DNA of 64,000 bases from Oceaniglobus indicus (GTDB lineage: Bacteria > Pseudomonadota > Alphaproteobacteria > Rhodobacterales > Rhodobacteraceae). Shown here piece after piece: positions 34,064 through 44,555 of the stretch. The stretch's first letter is position 1. Each line of letters starts with the position of its first letter. Position numbers and translations under genes: made by a program. Under the pieces are notes generated by a model. It did no database searches and was not told where the DNA came from. It worked only from the letters and a program-made list of their open reading frames with translations. The stretch lies in NCBI RefSeq assembly GCF_002751875.1, contig NZ_NMZM01000001.1:124001-188000 (forward strand). The letters run 5' to 3'.

Positions 34064-34957
34064 ATGCGATATTCGATGACCGGATTTGCCGCGGCGACGG
34101 GCGCGTTCCAGGACTGGTCGTGGACCTGGGATCTGCGGTCGGTCAACGGGCGCGGCCTGGATCTTCGGCTGCGCGTGCCCGACTGGATCGAGGGTCTGGA
34201 ACCCGCCCTGCGCACACCGTTGCAAAAATCCCTGGTGCGCGGCAACGTCACCTTGTCGCTGCGCGTCACGCGCGCCGGCGACACCGGCGAGACACAGTTG
34301 AACGCCGACGCGCTGGAGCGTGTGCTGGCGCAGATCGTGGCGGTCGAAAAGGCGGCGATGGATGCGGGGGTGAACATCGTGGCACCGTCCGCCACCGACA
34401 TTCTGAACCACCGCGGCGTTCTGGACGCGCGGGCCTCTGAACAGGCCGACACCACGCGTCTGCGCGCGGCCATCGTGAACAGCCTGCCGGCGCTGATCGC
34501 CGCCTTCAACAAGATGCGCGCGGCCGAGGGCACGGCGCTGGCGGCGATCCTGACGGCCCAGATCGACCGCATCGCGGATCTGACCGGCGAGGCGCGCGCG
34601 ATCTGCGACGGGCGGCGCGACAGCATGGCCGAGGCGCTGCGCGCGCAACTGGCCCGCGTGACCGACAACGTCGACACCGCCGATCCCGACCGCATCGCCC
34701 AGGAACTGGCGCTGATCGCGGTGAGATCCGACATCACCGAAGAACTGGACCGCCTCGACGGCCACGTCGCCGCCGCCCGCGATCTGCTGGGCGAAGCGGG
34801 GCCGGTGGGCCGCAAGCTGGATTTCCTGACCCAGGAATTCAACCGCGAGGCCAATACGCTGTGCGCGAAATCGCAATATGCGCCGCTGACCCGCCTCGGC
34901 CTTGATCTGAAGACGACGATCGATCAGTTGCGTGAACAGGTTCAGAACGTGGAGTAA
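34064..34957 (+). CDS. yicC: YicC-family endoribonuclease
   Basis: The ATG at 34064 (AAGGG upstream) gives 297 residues starting MRYSMTGFA, the invariant YicC start. [18 protein letters not shown] and the C-terminal [22 protein letters not shown] are also diagnostic (DUF1732). YicC is reported to be an RNase acting on small RNAs. The gene is followed immediately by guanylate kinase, a conserved bacterial pair. Confidence 0.93.
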   Translation: MRYSMTGFAAATGAFQDWSWTWDLRSVNGRGLDLRLRVPDWIEGLEPALRTPLQKSLVRGNVTLSLRVTRAGDTGETQLNADALERVLAQIVAVEKAAMDAGVNIVAPSATDILNHRGVLDARASEQADTTRLRAAIVNSLPALIAAFNKMRAAEGTALAAILTAQIDRIADLTGEARAICDGRRDSMAEALRAQLARVTDNVDTADPDRIAQELALIAVRSDITEELDRLDGHVAAARDLLGEAGPVGRKLDFLTQEFNREANTLCAKSQYAPLTRLGLDLKTTIDQLREQVQNVE

Positions 34958-34961
34958 CCCC

Positions 34962-35600
34962 TTGGCAAGACGTGGTCTTCTCATCATCCTGTCGTCCCCG
35001 TCGGGGGCCGGAAAATCGACGTTGGCCAAGCGGCTGATGGCTTGGGATCCGACATTGCGGTTTTCGGTCTCGGCCACCACCCGCGCGCCGCGTGCGGGCG
35101 AGGTCGACGGCAAGGATTACTATTTCGTCACCGAGCCCGATTTCAAACGGCAGGTGAAGGAAGGCGGCATGCTGGAACATGCCCATGTCTTCGGCAACTT
35201 CTATGGCTCGCCCAAGGCGCCCGTCGAGGTGGCGATTTCGGACGGCCGCGATGTGCTGTTCGACATCGACTGGCAGGGCGCGCAGCAGATCGAGAATTCG
35301 GCGCTGCAAAAGCACGTGTTGTCGATCTTCATCCTGCCGCCGTCGATCTCGGAATTGCACCGCCGCCTGGTGTCACGCGGAAAGGACGATGCCGAGACGA
35401 TCCAGCGGCGGATGCAGAAAAGTTGGGACGAGATCAGCCATTGGGGTGGCTATGATTACGTTCTGGTCAACGATGATCTTGACGAAACCGAAACGCGCCT
35501 GAAAACCATCATCAGCGCCGAACGCCTGCGCCGCAGCCAGCAGCCGGATCTGGTGATCCACGTGCGGGCGTTGCAGGACGAATTTGGAGAACTCGAATGA
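34962..35600 (+). CDS. gmk: Guanylate kinase (TTG start)
   Basis: I choose the TTG at 34962, seven bases after GGAG, giving 212 residues. The longer frame starts with a GTG inside yicC without a ribosome-binding site. The P-loop is [10 protein letters not shown], and the GMP-binding region has [21 protein letters not shown] and [20 protein letters not shown] completes the family pattern. It phosphorylates GMP to GDP. The last four bases overlap the next gene. Confidence 0.95.
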   Translation: MARRGLLIILSSPSGAGKSTLAKRLMAWDPTLRFSVSATTRAPRAGEVDGKDYYFVTEPDFKRQVKEGGMLEHAHVFGNFYGSPKAPVEVAISDGRDVLFDIDWQGAQQIENSALQKHVLSIFILPPSISELHRRLVSRGKDDAETIQRRMQKSWDEISHWGGYDYVLVNDDLDETETRLKTIISAERLRRSQQPDLVIHVRALQDEFGELE

Positions 35601-36118
35601 CCCTCTATGCGCTTGACGGCCAACGTCCCGAAATCGATGCGACGGTCTGGATCGCCGCGGATGCCAACGTGATCGGCAGGGTCCGGCTTCTGGCCGACGC
35701 GTCGGTCTGGTTCGGCGTCACCCTGCGCGGCGACAACGAATGGATCGAGGTCGGCCGCGGCAGCAACGTGCAGGAAAACGCCGTGCTGCACACCGACATG
35801 GGGTATCCGCTGACCATCGGCGCCGATTGCACCATCGGCCACAAGGCGATGCTGCACGGCTGCACCATCGGGGACAACACGCTGATCGGCATGGGCGCCA
35901 CCGTTCTGAACGGCGCCAGGATCGGCGCCGACTGCCTGATCGGGGCAGGGGCGCTGATCACCGAGAACAAGGTGATCCCCGACGGATCGCTGGTCATGGG
36001 CGCGCCGGGAAAAGTGGTGCGCGCGCTTGACGATGATGCCATCAAGGGATTGCGCGCCTCGGCCGCAAGCTATCGTGCCAACGCCCGCCGGTTCGCCGCC
36101 GGCCTGACCCGCCTGTAA
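35597..36118 (+). CDS. Gamma-carbonic anhydrase-like hexapeptide protein
   Basis: The 173-residue protein is a left-handed beta-helix with hexapeptide repeats. Zinc-ligand segments are present: [31 protein letters not shown]. This is the YrdA/CaiE/PaaY-type gamma-carbonic anhydrase family. It overlaps gmk (ATGA). It may hydrate CO2 or be a structural or accessory factor; activity cannot be judged from the sequence. Confidence 0.9.
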   Translation: MTLYALDGQRPEIDATVWIAADANVIGRVRLLADASVWFGVTLRGDNEWIEVGRGSNVQENAVLHTDMGYPLTIGADCTIGHKAMLHGCTIGDNTLIGMGATVLNGARIGADCLIGAGALITENKVIPDGSLVMGAPGKVVRALDDDAIKGLRASAASYRANARRFAAGLTRL

Positions 36119-36127
36119 GGATCCGCC

Positions 36128-37321
36128 ATGACCGAAAGGCCCAAGACACTGGTGCGCCGCACGCCCTGGCCGCAAAGCTCATCGCGCGCCGTCGGCACGC
36201 CGCTGCAACCCTCCGTGGTCTACGCCTCGGAGTCGCCCGATGCGCTGGACGCCCAATACGAAGGTCGCACCCAGGGATATTCCTATGCCCGCGAGGGCCA
36301 TCCGAACGCCGATGTTCTGGCGACCAAGATCGACGGAATGGAAGGGGCGACCGGCGGTTTCATCACCGGATCGGGCATGGCGGCGGTGACTGCCGCGTTG
36401 CTGGGCTGTCTGAAGGCGGGCGATCACGTCGTCGGCGGCGATCAGCTTTATGGGCGGTCGATGCGGCTGATGACCGATGATCTGCCACGCTTCGGCATCG
36501 CCACCACGCTGGCCGATCCGACCGATGCGGCGGCGATCGAACGCGCCCTGCGTCCCGAGACGCGGATGATCCTGATCGAGGTCGTCAGCAACCCGACCCT
36601 GCGTGTCGCCGATCTTGACGGCATCGCGCGGCTGGCGCGCGACCGCGGCATTCTGTTGGCGATCGACAACACCTTCACAACGCCACGCGGGGTGCGGCCG
36701 TTCGATCATGGCGCGGATATCGTGATCCATTCGGTGACCAAGATGCTGGCGGGGCATGCCGACGTGACGCTGGGCTATGTCGCCGCGCGCGATCCCGAGG
36801 TGCGGAAGGCGATGCTGGGCTGCGCGGTGACGCTGGGCCTGACGCCGTCGCCGTTCGATTGCTGGCTGGCGGAACGGGGCCTGTATTCGTTCGAGCTGCG
36901 CTATGATCGCGCCGAACAGAACGCCCGCGCGCTGGCCGATCACCTGGCCGGACTGCCGCGGGTGAAACGGGTGCTTTATCCGATGCGCCACGACCATCCC
37001 GATCACAATCGCGCCATGTCGCTGCTGAACGGGCGGGGCGGGCACATGGTGACGTTCGAAATCGAGGGCGGCCGGGCACAGGGCAACGCGTTGGTGCAGG
37101 CCGCGAAGAACATCGCGTTTGCGCCGACACTGGGCGATATCGGCACGACGCTCAGCCATCCGGCGACGTCATCACACCGCGCGCTGAGCCCCGAGTATCG
37201 GGCCCGCCTGGGGCTGGGTGAAGGTGTGTTTCGCATATCGGTCGGCGTCGAGCCGATCGAGATCCTGTGCGCCGAGTTTGCCGACGCGATTCGTGCCGCA
37301 GCCGATGTCGCCGCTCGGTGA
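36128..37321 (+). CDS. Cystathionine gamma-synthase/beta-lyase family PLP enzyme
   Basis: The 397-residue protein is a Cys/Met-metabolism PLP enzyme. The Schiff-base Lys is in SVTKMLAGHADVTLGYV, the substrate loop YSYAREGHPN is near the N-terminus, and the cofactor Asp is in AIDNTFTTP. Members make or cleave cystathionine in methionine biosynthesis. The exact reaction is not decidable from the motifs seen. It starts nine bases after the carbonic anhydrase-like gene and is probably cotranscribed. Confidence 0.9.
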   Translation: MTERPKTLVRRTPWPQSSSRAVGTPLQPSVVYASESPDALDAQYEGRTQGYSYAREGHPNADVLATKIDGMEGATGGFITGSGMAAVTAALLGCLKAGDHVVGGDQLYGRSMRLMTDDLPRFGIATTLADPTDAAAIERALRPETRMILIEVVSNPTLRVADLDGIARLARDRGILLAIDNTFTTPRGVRPFDHGADIVIHSVTKMLAGHADVTLGYVAARDPEVRKAMLGCAVTLGLTPSPFDCWLAERGLYSFELRYDRAEQNARALADHLAGLPRVKRVLYPMRHDHPDHNRAMSLLNGRGGHMVTFEIEGGRAQGNALVQAAKNIAFAPTLGDIGTTLSHPATSSHRALSPEYRARLGLGEGVFRISVGVEPIEILCAEFADAIRAAADVAAR

Positions 37322-37334
37322 GCGCGTCGTCGGC

Positions 37335-37679
37335 TCAGCTGTACTGCGGCAGGGCCGTCTTGGACAGAAGGTCGATATCAAGGTCGGGGAACTGTTTGCG
37401 CGCTTCGCTGACCAGGATTTCCGGTTTCGGCAAACCGACGGGCACGATCCGGTATCGGCCGCAGAACTTGTTGAACGTCAGGATCTGGGCGACATCAAAA
37501 CAGTCGAAGCCGTCGGAAATGGCAAGCGACACGACGATTCCCGGACCTGTTCCGTGTTTCAACGTGGCGTCGACATCGAGTATATCGACAACTTCGGGCG
37601 CAACCCCGAGATCCGACACCAGCGGCAGGGCCGTCTGGAGGTCGTTGGCGTCCCCGACAAGAACGGGCGCGGATGGCAT
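37335..37679 (-). CDS. Small protein of unknown function
   Basis: From the ATG at 37679 the protein has 114 residues; a TTG at 37688 would add three. It has alternating hydrophobic strands and helices (APVLVGDANDLQTALPLVSDL, GIVVSLAISDGFDCFDVAQI, YRIVPVGLPKPEILV), as in an alpha/beta Rossmann-like or receiver-like fold. I recognise no family. It converges on the PLP-enzyme gene and is divergent from phoR. GGAG lies about 11 bases upstream. Confidence 0.6.
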   Translation of the reverse strand: MPSAPVLVGDANDLQTALPLVSDLGVAPEVVDILDVDATLKHGTGPGIVVSLAISDGFDCFDVAQILTFNKFCGRYRIVPVGLPKPEILVSEARKQFPDLDIDLLSKTALPQYS

Positions 37680-37845
37680 GGTATTCAAACTCCACTTCCA
37701 GTATCGAAACCACGGGCCAGTCGGTCCAGTCCCATGGGGCCCCAGGTCGTCGGGCTTGTCTCAAACAAACCAACGGGCCTTCTGAAAACGTTATGCAGGT
37801 TTTCGGCTTTCTGCAAAGTTTTTCCACAGGGCTTGGGTCGGCACC

Positions 37846-38964
37846 GTGGACTCTGCGCCTTTTGTGCCGCGCTTTGCGGCCCCGTGTGCGGCCATGACGC
37901 AGGGTAAGGAAGGGCTGGATCCGGTGACGCGGGGGTCGTTGAATCAGGTTCTGGCCGCGCTGCATCTGCCGGCATTCTGGGTCGGTTCCGATAACCGGAT
38001 CGCCGTCTCGAACCCCGCGGCGCTTGCGCTTTTCGATCCCGGTCTGGTCGGTCGCCATTACCTTGGCGCGTTGCGCCAGCCCCGCATCGTCGCCGCCATC
38101 GAAACCGCGCTGACCGCAAAAACGGCCGCGATTGCAACCTATTGGACCACGGATCGCAACCACGACACCGTCTGGACCGCGCGGGCCGAGCCACTGGACT
38201 TGAACCGGCAACAGGGGGTTCTGGTCACGCTGGAGGATACGACCGCCATGCAGGAGGTCGGGCAGATGCGACGCGACTTCGTGGCCAACGTCAGCCACGA
38301 ATTGCGCACGCCGCTGACCGCGCTGATCGGCTTCATCGACACCTTGCGTGGTGCGGCGCGGGACGATCCCGCCGCCCGTGAGCGGTTTCTGGCCACCATG
38401 GCGGGCGAGGCCGCGCGGATGAACCGTCTGGTCCAGGATCTGCTGTCCCTCAGCCGACTGGAAAGCGACGAACGGATGCGCCCCACCGGCCATATCGACT
38501 TTGCACGGCTGCTTGCCTCGGTTCGCCAATCGCTGGCGCCCTTGCTGAACGACAGCGATACCACGCTGATCCTCGCGGGCTGCGATGACTTGCCGGATGC
38601 ATCGGGCGACGGCGATCAGATCGGACAGGTCTTCGTCAACCTGGTTGAAAACGCGGTGAAATATGGTGGCACAGGGCAAACGGTGACGATCACCGCAACG
38701 CCGATCGCACGCGATCCCGCGCTGCGCCAGGCCGCGATCCGGTTTGACGTGACCGACACGGGCGATGGCATGGATCCGGTCCATATCCCGCGGCTGACCG
38801 AACGCTTCTACCGCATCGACACCCACCGCTCGCGCGAGATGGGGGGGACGGGGCTGGGCCTGGCCATCGTGAAACATATCGTCAACCGGCACCGCGGCCG
38901 GCTTCACATCACCAGCGTGCCGGGGCAGGGCAGCACGTTCAGCGTGATTCTTCCGACGAAATGA
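37846..38964 (+). CDS. phoR: Phosphate regulon sensor kinase PhoR
   Basis: The frame gives 372 residues from the GTG at 37846; an ATG at 37894 is a reasonable shorter start, and neither has a strong ribosome-binding site. A PAS-like domain (about 30-140) precedes the H-box VSHELRTPLTALIGF, N-box NLVENAVKYGG and G-boxes DTGDGM and GGTGLGLAI. No clear membrane helices are present, unlike E. coli PhoR. Position before pstSCAB-phoU-phoB identifies it: it phosphorylates PhoB when phosphate is low. Confidence 0.92.
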   Translation: MDSAPFVPRFAAPCAAMTQGKEGLDPVTRGSLNQVLAALHLPAFWVGSDNRIAVSNPAALALFDPGLVGRHYLGALRQPRIVAAIETALTAKTAAIATYWTTDRNHDTVWTARAEPLDLNRQQGVLVTLEDTTAMQEVGQMRRDFVANVSHELRTPLTALIGFIDTLRGAARDDPAARERFLATMAGEAARMNRLVQDLLSLSRLESDERMRPTGHIDFARLLASVRQSLAPLLNDSDTTLILAGCDDLPDASGDGDQIGQVFVNLVENAVKYGGTGQTVTITATPIARDPALRQAAIRFDVTDTGDGMDPVHIPRLTERFYRIDTHRSREMGGTGLGLAIVKHIVNRHRGRLHITSVPGQGSTFSVILPTK

Positions 38965-39003
38965 CCCATGGTGATCCGGGGAAAACCGCCGGATCCTGCT
39001 GCG

Positions 39004-39043
39004 GTGTCATGAAACTGTTACGCAGACGTCACAAAACAGTGGC
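39004..39043 (+). promoter_or_regulatory. Pho box upstream of pstS
   Basis: GTGTCAT-GAAA-CTGTTAC (39004-39021) closely matches the PhoB consensus CTGTCAT-N4-CTGTCAT. The 11-base periodicity continues with CGTCACAAAAC and AGTGGCATCCG to 39043. That could hold two PhoB dimers. It is about 70-105 bases before the pstS start. Confidence 0.8.
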
Positions 39044-39109
39044 ATCCGACCGCCAGATCACGCCAATGGATCGCGTCCGGCGATCCCGCCAAAACCGCAG
39101 GAGTGTTAC

Positions 39110-40144
39110 ATGACCCTCGCCAAACTGACCGTCTGGGGTCTGGCCGTTGCCGCCGCCACTTCCGCCAGCGCCCGGGACCAGGTGCAGGTGGCGGGATCGT
39201 CGACGGTCCTGCCCTATGCCTCGATCGTGGCCGAAGCCTTTGGCGAGAACTTCGACTTTCCCACGCCGGTCGTCGAATCCGGAGGCTCGTCCGCCGGGCT
39301 CAAGAAATTCTGCGAAGGGGTCGGGGAATCGACCATCGACGTGGCGAACTCATCGCGGCCCATGCGGCCCAGGGAACGCATGGCCTGCGTCGACAATGGC
39401 GTGTCCGAGATCATCGAGGTGCGGATCGGTTATGACGGGATCGTCTTCGCCTCGCGCGTCGACGGTCCGGACTTCACGGCATTCACGCCCCAGCAATGGT
39501 ATGACGCCTTGGCCGCGAACATCCCGGTGGACGGCGCGATGATCGCCAATCCGAACCAAAGATGGTCCGACGTCGATCCGGCCTTGCCCGATGTCGACAT
39601 CATCACCTTCATTCCAGGCACGAAACACGGCACCCGCGAGGTGTTCGAGGAAAAGGTGATGCTGATGGGCTGTGAACACGGCGGCGCATTGGCAGCGATG
39701 ATCGAAATGGGCATGGACGAGGACACGGCCGAGCGCGCCTGCATGAACGTCAGAACCGATGGCAAGGCGGTGGATATCGATGGCGATTACACCGAAACCC
39801 TGGCCCGAATCGAATCGAACCCCGAAGGCGTGGGGGTGTTCGGGCTGTCGTTCTATGAAAGCAATACCGCCGTATTGAAGGACGCGACGATCAACGGTGT
39901 CACCGCATCCACCGAAACCATCGCATCGGGCGAATACCCGGTGTCGCGGCCGCTGTTCTTCTACGTCAAGAAGGCGCATATCGGTGTCATTCCCGGCCTC
40001 AAGGATTATGCGGCGTTCTTCGTCGCCGATCCGATCGCCGGGCCCGGCGGGCCGCTGTCGGACTATGGGCTGACGCCGGATCCCGATCTGGCCGCCACCC
40101 AGGAGATGATCGCCAACGAAACACCCATGGCGCACGACCGCTGA
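39110..40144 (+). CDS. pstS: Phosphate ABC transporter binding protein PstS
   Basis: The 344-residue protein has a signal peptide (MTLAKLTVWGLAVAAATSASA). The mature start is VAGSSTVLPYASIVAEAF, the PstS phosphate-loop region, with ESGGSSAGLKKF and NSSRPMRPRE further on. GTKHGTREVFEEKVM binds the phosphate from the other lobe. AGGAG precedes the ATG. It captures phosphate in the periplasm. Confidence 0.95.
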   Translation: MTLAKLTVWGLAVAAATSASARDQVQVAGSSTVLPYASIVAEAFGENFDFPTPVVESGGSSAGLKKFCEGVGESTIDVANSSRPMRPRERMACVDNGVSEIIEVRIGYDGIVFASRVDGPDFTAFTPQQWYDALAANIPVDGAMIANPNQRWSDVDPALPDVDIITFIPGTKHGTREVFEEKVMLMGCEHGGALAAMIEMGMDEDTAERACMNVRTDGKAVDIDGDYTETLARIESNPEGVGVFGLSFYESNTAVLKDATINGVTASTETIASGEYPVSRPLFFYVKKAHIGVIPGLKDYAAFFVADPIAGPGGPLSDYGLTPDPDLAATQEMIANETPMAHDR

Positions 40145-40219
40145 CGCGCATAGAACCCCACGCGACGGGCCGATCAGCGCCCGTTCCGCCCCGCCGGTCC
40201 GAACAATTCAGGATGCCCC

Positions 40220-41674
40220 ATGCCGCTGATCTGGCTCTTTGCTATTCTCCTGGCCCTTGCCGCCGCCGGTTACACCCTGGGGCGCCGCCGCGCCGTGGCG
40301 GTGTCGGGGGGTGATATCCGCCGGCTGCATTCGCTCCCGAATTATCACGGTCTGAACGTGGCGCTTGCGGTTCTTGTGCCGGCTTTGCTGGTGCTGTTCG
40401 TGTGGCTGATCGCGCAACCGATGATCGTCGATGCCCGTGTCGCCGCGACACTGCCGCCGGCAACGCCCACGTCGGAACGCGCCCTGGTGATGAGCGACGT
40501 GCGCCGTCTGGCCGAGGGTCTGGAACTGGCGGTGCAATCGGACATCATGACCGAGGACGAGGTCCAGCGCCTGAATGCCGCCGAAGACGGGATTCGGGCA
40601 CGCCTGGCCCCGTTGGGAGTTGCGCTTGGATCGAACGTGGATCCCGCGGTTCTGGTGTCGGCCAAGCGGTATCGCGCGCTCAGCATTGCGGGCAACACCG
40701 CCCGCAACATCGTCGTCATCCTGCTGGCGCTCGGCGGGCTTGGCTTGGCGTGGGGCGCGACCGGACTGGGGTTCCGGGCGCGCAATTCGGTCGAACGCGC
40801 GGTCCTGGCGTTGCTGATTGCCGCCGCGTCCATCGCAATCCTGACCACTGCCGGGATTGTCCTGTCGCTGCTGTTCGAATCAATCAATTTCTTCTCGCAG
40901 TATTCCATTGCCGATTTCTTCTTCGGCACGAAATGGTCGCCGAACTTTCGCGGCAATTCGCAACTGGGCATCCTGCCGCTGCTGTGGGGCACACTGTATA
41001 TCAGCCTGATCGCGCTGATCGTCGCGGTGCCGGTGGGGCTGTTTTCGGCGATCTACCTGTCGGAATACGCCGGCCCCAGGATGCGTGCCGTGGCAAAGCC
41101 CCTGATCGAAGTCCTGGCCGGGATCCCGACCATCGTCTATGGTCTGTTCGCCCTGATCACCGTCGGCCCGCTGCTGCGCGACTATTTCGCGCAACCCCTG
41201 GGGCTGGGCAATTCGGGATCGTCGGTGATGACCGCGGGCCTCGTGATGGGGATCATGCTGATCCCCTTTGTCAGCTCGCTGTCCGACGACATCATCAACG
41301 CCGTGCCCCAGGCGATGCGCGACGGATCCTATGGCCTGGGCGCCACAAAGTCGGAAACCATCCGCCAGGTCATCGTGCCGGCTGCCTTGCCGGGGATCGT
41401 CGGGGCGATCCTGCTGGCGGCGTCGCGCGCCATCGGCGAGACGATGATCGTCGTGCTGGGGGCAGGGGCGGCGGCACAGCTTGACCTGAACCCGTTCGAG
41501 GCGATGACCACCGTCACCGTCAAGATCGTGTCGCAACTGACCGGCGACACCGATTTCGCCAGCCCCGAAACCCTGGTTGCCTTTGCCCTGGGCCTGACGC
41601 TGTTCGTCATCACCCTGGGGCTGAACGTGATCGCGCTGTTCATCGTGCGCCGCTATCGGGAGCAATACGAATGA
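40220..41674 (+). CDS. pstC: Phosphate ABC transporter permease PstC
   Basis: The 484-residue permease is longer than E. coli PstC because of an N-terminal extension. That extension has an extra helix and a periplasmic region (about 1-180), usual in alphaproteobacteria. The core has FFFGTKWSPNFRGNSQLGILPLLWGT and the EAA loop SYGLGATKSETIRQVIVPAALPGI. It overlaps pstA by four bases. Confidence 0.93.
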   Translation: MPLIWLFAILLALAAAGYTLGRRRAVAVSGGDIRRLHSLPNYHGLNVALAVLVPALLVLFVWLIAQPMIVDARVAATLPPATPTSERALVMSDVRRLAEGLELAVQSDIMTEDEVQRLNAAEDGIRARLAPLGVALGSNVDPAVLVSAKRYRALSIAGNTARNIVVILLALGGLGLAWGATGLGFRARNSVERAVLALLIAAASIAILTTAGIVLSLLFESINFFSQYSIADFFFGTKWSPNFRGNSQLGILPLLWGTLYISLIALIVAVPVGLFSAIYLSEYAGPRMRAVAKPLIEVLAGIPTIVYGLFALITVGPLLRDYFAQPLGLGNSGSSVMTAGLVMGIMLIPFVSSLSDDIINAVPQAMRDGSYGLGATKSETIRQVIVPAALPGIVGAILLAASRAIGETMIVVLGAGAAAQLDLNPFEAMTTVTVKIVSQLTGDTDFASPETLVAFALGLTLFVITLGLNVIALFIVRRYREQYE

Positions 41675-43020
41675 CCGACCCTTCGCCCGACTCGCCGCTG
41701 CGGCCGGAACATGGATCGCTGCTGACCCAGAACGCGCGGACGAAAAGGCGCAATGCCGCCGAAAAGCGGTTCAAATACTATGGCATGGCGGCGGTCGGTG
41801 TCGGGCTTCTGGCGCTGGTGGTGCTGCTGGTGTCGATCCTCGGCAACGGGCTGTCGGCGTTTCGCCAGACCCATATCACGGTCGAGATCGCGCTGCCGGC
41901 CGATACGCTGGACCCCGGGGGCAACCGCGACATCGACGATATCAAGAAGGTGTTCACCTTCGGCTATGCGCCGCTGATCCAGGCCGCGCTGGTGGCCAAG
42001 GTCGACGCGCTGAACGCCCGTCCCGACGGGATGAGCGATCGGGAAATCGGCGCGCTGATCTCGAAACAGGCGGCGGCGACGGTGCGCGATCACGTGCTGG
42101 CCAACCCCGACGCCATCGGCACCACGCACCGGTTCCGGCTGTTGGCGAACGGCCGGATCGACGGATATTTCAAGGGCCGCGTGACGATGGACACCGCAGA
42201 GCGGGACGGCAACGTTACGCCCGCACAGCTGCGCGTGGCCGATGCGCTGAAGGACGACGGCGCGCTGACCACCGGCCTGAACCCGCGCTTCATCACCGCG
42301 CCCGATGCGTCGGACCAGCGTCCCGAGGCGGCCGGCCTGGGGGTCGCGATCCTCGGCTCGCTCTACGTGATGGTGATCGTTCTGGTACTGGCCCTGCCCA
42401 TCGGTGTCGCCGCCAGCATCTATCTTGAGGAATTCGCCCCCAAGAACCGCTGGACCGACCTGATCGAGGTGAACATCTCGAACCTCGCCGCCGTGCCGTC
42501 CATCGTGTTCGGCATCCTTGGCCTTGCGATCTTCATCAACTTTGCCGGCCTGCCGCAATCGGCGCCCATCGTCGGCGGCCTCGTGCTGACGCTGATGACG
42601 CTGCCGACAATCATCATCGCCACGCGCGCCTCGCTGAAATCGGTGCCGCCGTCGATCCGATCGGCCGCATTGGGGGTAGGGGCCAGCAAGATGCAATCGG
42701 TGTTCCACCATGTGCTGCCCCTCGCCGCGCCAGGAATCCTGACCGGCACGATCATCGGTCTGGCCCAGGCCCTGGGCGAAACCGCGCCGCTGCTGCTGAT
42801 CGGGATGGTCGCCTTCGTGCGCGAATATCCCGACGCGCCGCCCGAAGGTTTCTTCGATCCCGCCACCGCGCTGCCGGTGCAGATCTACAACTGGACCCAG
42901 CGCGCGGACCCCGCGTTCGTGGAACGCGCGTCCGGGGCGATCATCGTGCTTCTGGTGTTCCTTGTCGCGATGAACACCGTTGCGGTGCTGTTGCGCCGCC
43001 GTTTCGAACGCCGCTGGTAG
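41671..43020 (+). CDS. pstA: Phosphate ABC transporter permease PstA
   Basis: The 449 residues carry a DUF3333-like N-terminal region ([18 protein letters not shown] and a periplasmic stretch to about 220), then the PstA permease core. The core includes [29 protein letters not shown] and the EAA loop [24 protein letters not shown]. The extended form matches the enlarged PstC partner. It starts within the pstC stop codon. Confidence 0.93.
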   Translation: MTDPSPDSPLRPEHGSLLTQNARTKRRNAAEKRFKYYGMAAVGVGLLALVVLLVSILGNGLSAFRQTHITVEIALPADTLDPGGNRDIDDIKKVFTFGYAPLIQAALVAKVDALNARPDGMSDREIGALISKQAAATVRDHVLANPDAIGTTHRFRLLANGRIDGYFKGRVTMDTAERDGNVTPAQLRVADALKDDGALTTGLNPRFITAPDASDQRPEAAGLGVAILGSLYVMVIVLVLALPIGVAASIYLEEFAPKNRWTDLIEVNISNLAAVPSIVFGILGLAIFINFAGLPQSAPIVGGLVLTLMTLPTIIIATRASLKSVPPSIRSAALGVGASKMQSVFHHVLPLAAPGILTGTIIGLAQALGETAPLLLIGMVAFVREYPDAPPEGFFDPATALPVQIYNWTQRADPAFVERASGAIIVLLVFLVAMNTVAVLLRRRFERRW

Positions 43021-43030
43021 GAGCCGCGCA

Positions 43031-43828
43031 ATGAGCGATCAGACAACCCTTCAGGAACAGGCCATCATGGACGACATCAAGATCTCGGCGCGAAACGTTC
43101 AGGTTCACTATGGCGATACCCATGCCATCAAGGACGTCAACGTCGACATCCGCGACAAGATGGTAACCGCCTTCATCGGACCGTCGGGCTGTGGGAAATC
43201 AACATTTCTGCGTTGCATCAACCGGATGAACGACACCATCGACATCAGCCGCGTCGAGGGCACCATCCTGATCGACGGCGAGGATATCTATGATGCCAAG
43301 GTCGATCCCGTGCAACTGCGCGCCAAGGTCGGGATGGTGTTTCAGAAACCCAACCCGTTCCCCAAGTCGATCTATGACAATGTCGCCTATGGCCCGCGCA
43401 TCCATGGCCTGTCGCGCAGCAAGGCCGAACTGGACGAAATTGTCGAATCCGCCCTGAAGCGCGCCGCGCTCTGGGCCGAGGTGAAAGACCGGTTGTCGGC
43501 CCCCGGCACCGGGCTTTCGGGCGGACAACAGCAACGCCTGTGTATCGCGCGCGCCGTTGCCACGGCCCCCGAGGTGTTGTTGATGGACGAACCCTGTAGT
43601 GCGCTGGACCCCATTGCCACCGCTCAGGTCGAGGAGTTGATCGACGAGTTGCGCCAGAACTATTCCGTCGTCATCGTCACCCATTCCATGCAACAGGCCG
43701 CCCGGGTGTCGCAGCGCACCGCGTTCTTCCACCTCGGCCACCTCGTGGAATTCGGCGACACCGGCGACATTTTCACCAACCCGCAGGACAAGCGCACCGA
43801 AAGCTATATCACCGGTCGCATCGGATAA
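43031..43828 (+). CDS. pstB: Phosphate ABC transporter ATPase PstB
   Basis: The ATG at 43031 follows TAGGAGCC, in which the TAG is the pstA stop. The 265 residues have Walker [10 protein letters not shown], the PstB-specific [18 protein letters not shown], signature [14 protein letters not shown] and Walker [14 protein letters not shown]. It drives phosphate import and, with PhoU, signals phosphate status to PhoR. Confidence 0.96.
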   Translation: MSDQTTLQEQAIMDDIKISARNVQVHYGDTHAIKDVNVDIRDKMVTAFIGPSGCGKSTFLRCINRMNDTIDISRVEGTILIDGEDIYDAKVDPVQLRAKVGMVFQKPNPFPKSIYDNVAYGPRIHGLSRSKAELDEIVESALKRAALWAEVKDRLSAPGTGLSGGQQQRLCIARAVATAPEVLLMDEPCSALDPIATAQVEELIDELRQNYSVVIVTHSMQQAARVSQRTAFFHLGHLVEFGDTGDIFTNPQDKRTESYITGRIG

Positions 43829-43838
43829 GGATCACGAC

Positions 43839-44549
43839 ATGTCAGACCAACACATCGCATCCGCATTTGACCGCGATCTCGAAGGCATCACCGCGCAGAT
43901 CATGAAGATGGGCGGCATGGTTGAGGCCGCGATCCTGGATTCCGCCAAGTCCCTGGTCGATCGCGACATCGAACTGGCCGCACAGGTGCGCGCCGGCGAC
44001 AAGGCCATCGACGCGCTGGAAATCCGCGTCAACGAGGAAGCCGCGCGCCTGATCGCCCTGCGCGCGCCCATGGGCACCGACCTGCGCACCGTTCTGTCGG
44101 TGATGAAGATCTCGGCCAACCTGGAACGCATCGGCGATTACGCCAAGAACTTGGCGAAGCGCACCGGCGTGTTGGTGGAACTGCCCCAGGTCGGCGGATC
44201 GTCAGCCGCCATCCGGCGCATGGCGCGTGATGTGGAAAAGATGCTGAAGGACGCGCTTGACGCCTATATCCAGCGCGACGCCGAACTGGCCCACGACGTG
44301 CGGGCGCGCGACGCTGATATCGACCAGATGTATAACGCCCTGTTCCGCGAATTCCTGACCCACATGATGGAGGACCCGCGCAACATCACGCCATGCATGC
44401 ACCTGCATTTCATCGCCAAGAACATCGAACGCATGGGCGATCACGTCACGTCCATCGCCGAACAGGTGATCTATCTGGTCGAAGGCGAATTGCCCGACGA
44501 GGGGCGCGAGAAGTTCGACTCGACCTCCTATGCCGCACCGTCGGTCTGA
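43839..44549 (+). CDS. phoU: Phosphate signalling protein PhoU
   Basis: The 236-residue, all-helical protein has two PhoU repeats. The first contains DLRTVLSVMKISANLERIGDYAKN and the second NITPCMHLHFIAKNIERMGDHV; both carry the conserved metal-binding ER(I/M)GD motif. It links transporter state to PhoR and represses the regulon when phosphate is plentiful. Confidence 0.95.
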   Translation: MSDQHIASAFDRDLEGITAQIMKMGGMVEAAILDSAKSLVDRDIELAAQVRAGDKAIDALEIRVNEEAARLIALRAPMGTDLRTVLSVMKISANLERIGDYAKNLAKRTGVLVELPQVGGSSAAIRRMARDVEKMLKDALDAYIQRDAELAHDVRARDADIDQMYNALFREFLTHMMEDPRNITPCMHLHFIAKNIERMGDHVTSIAEQVIYLVEGELPDEGREKFDSTSYAAPSV

Positions 44550-44555
44550 CGCGTG

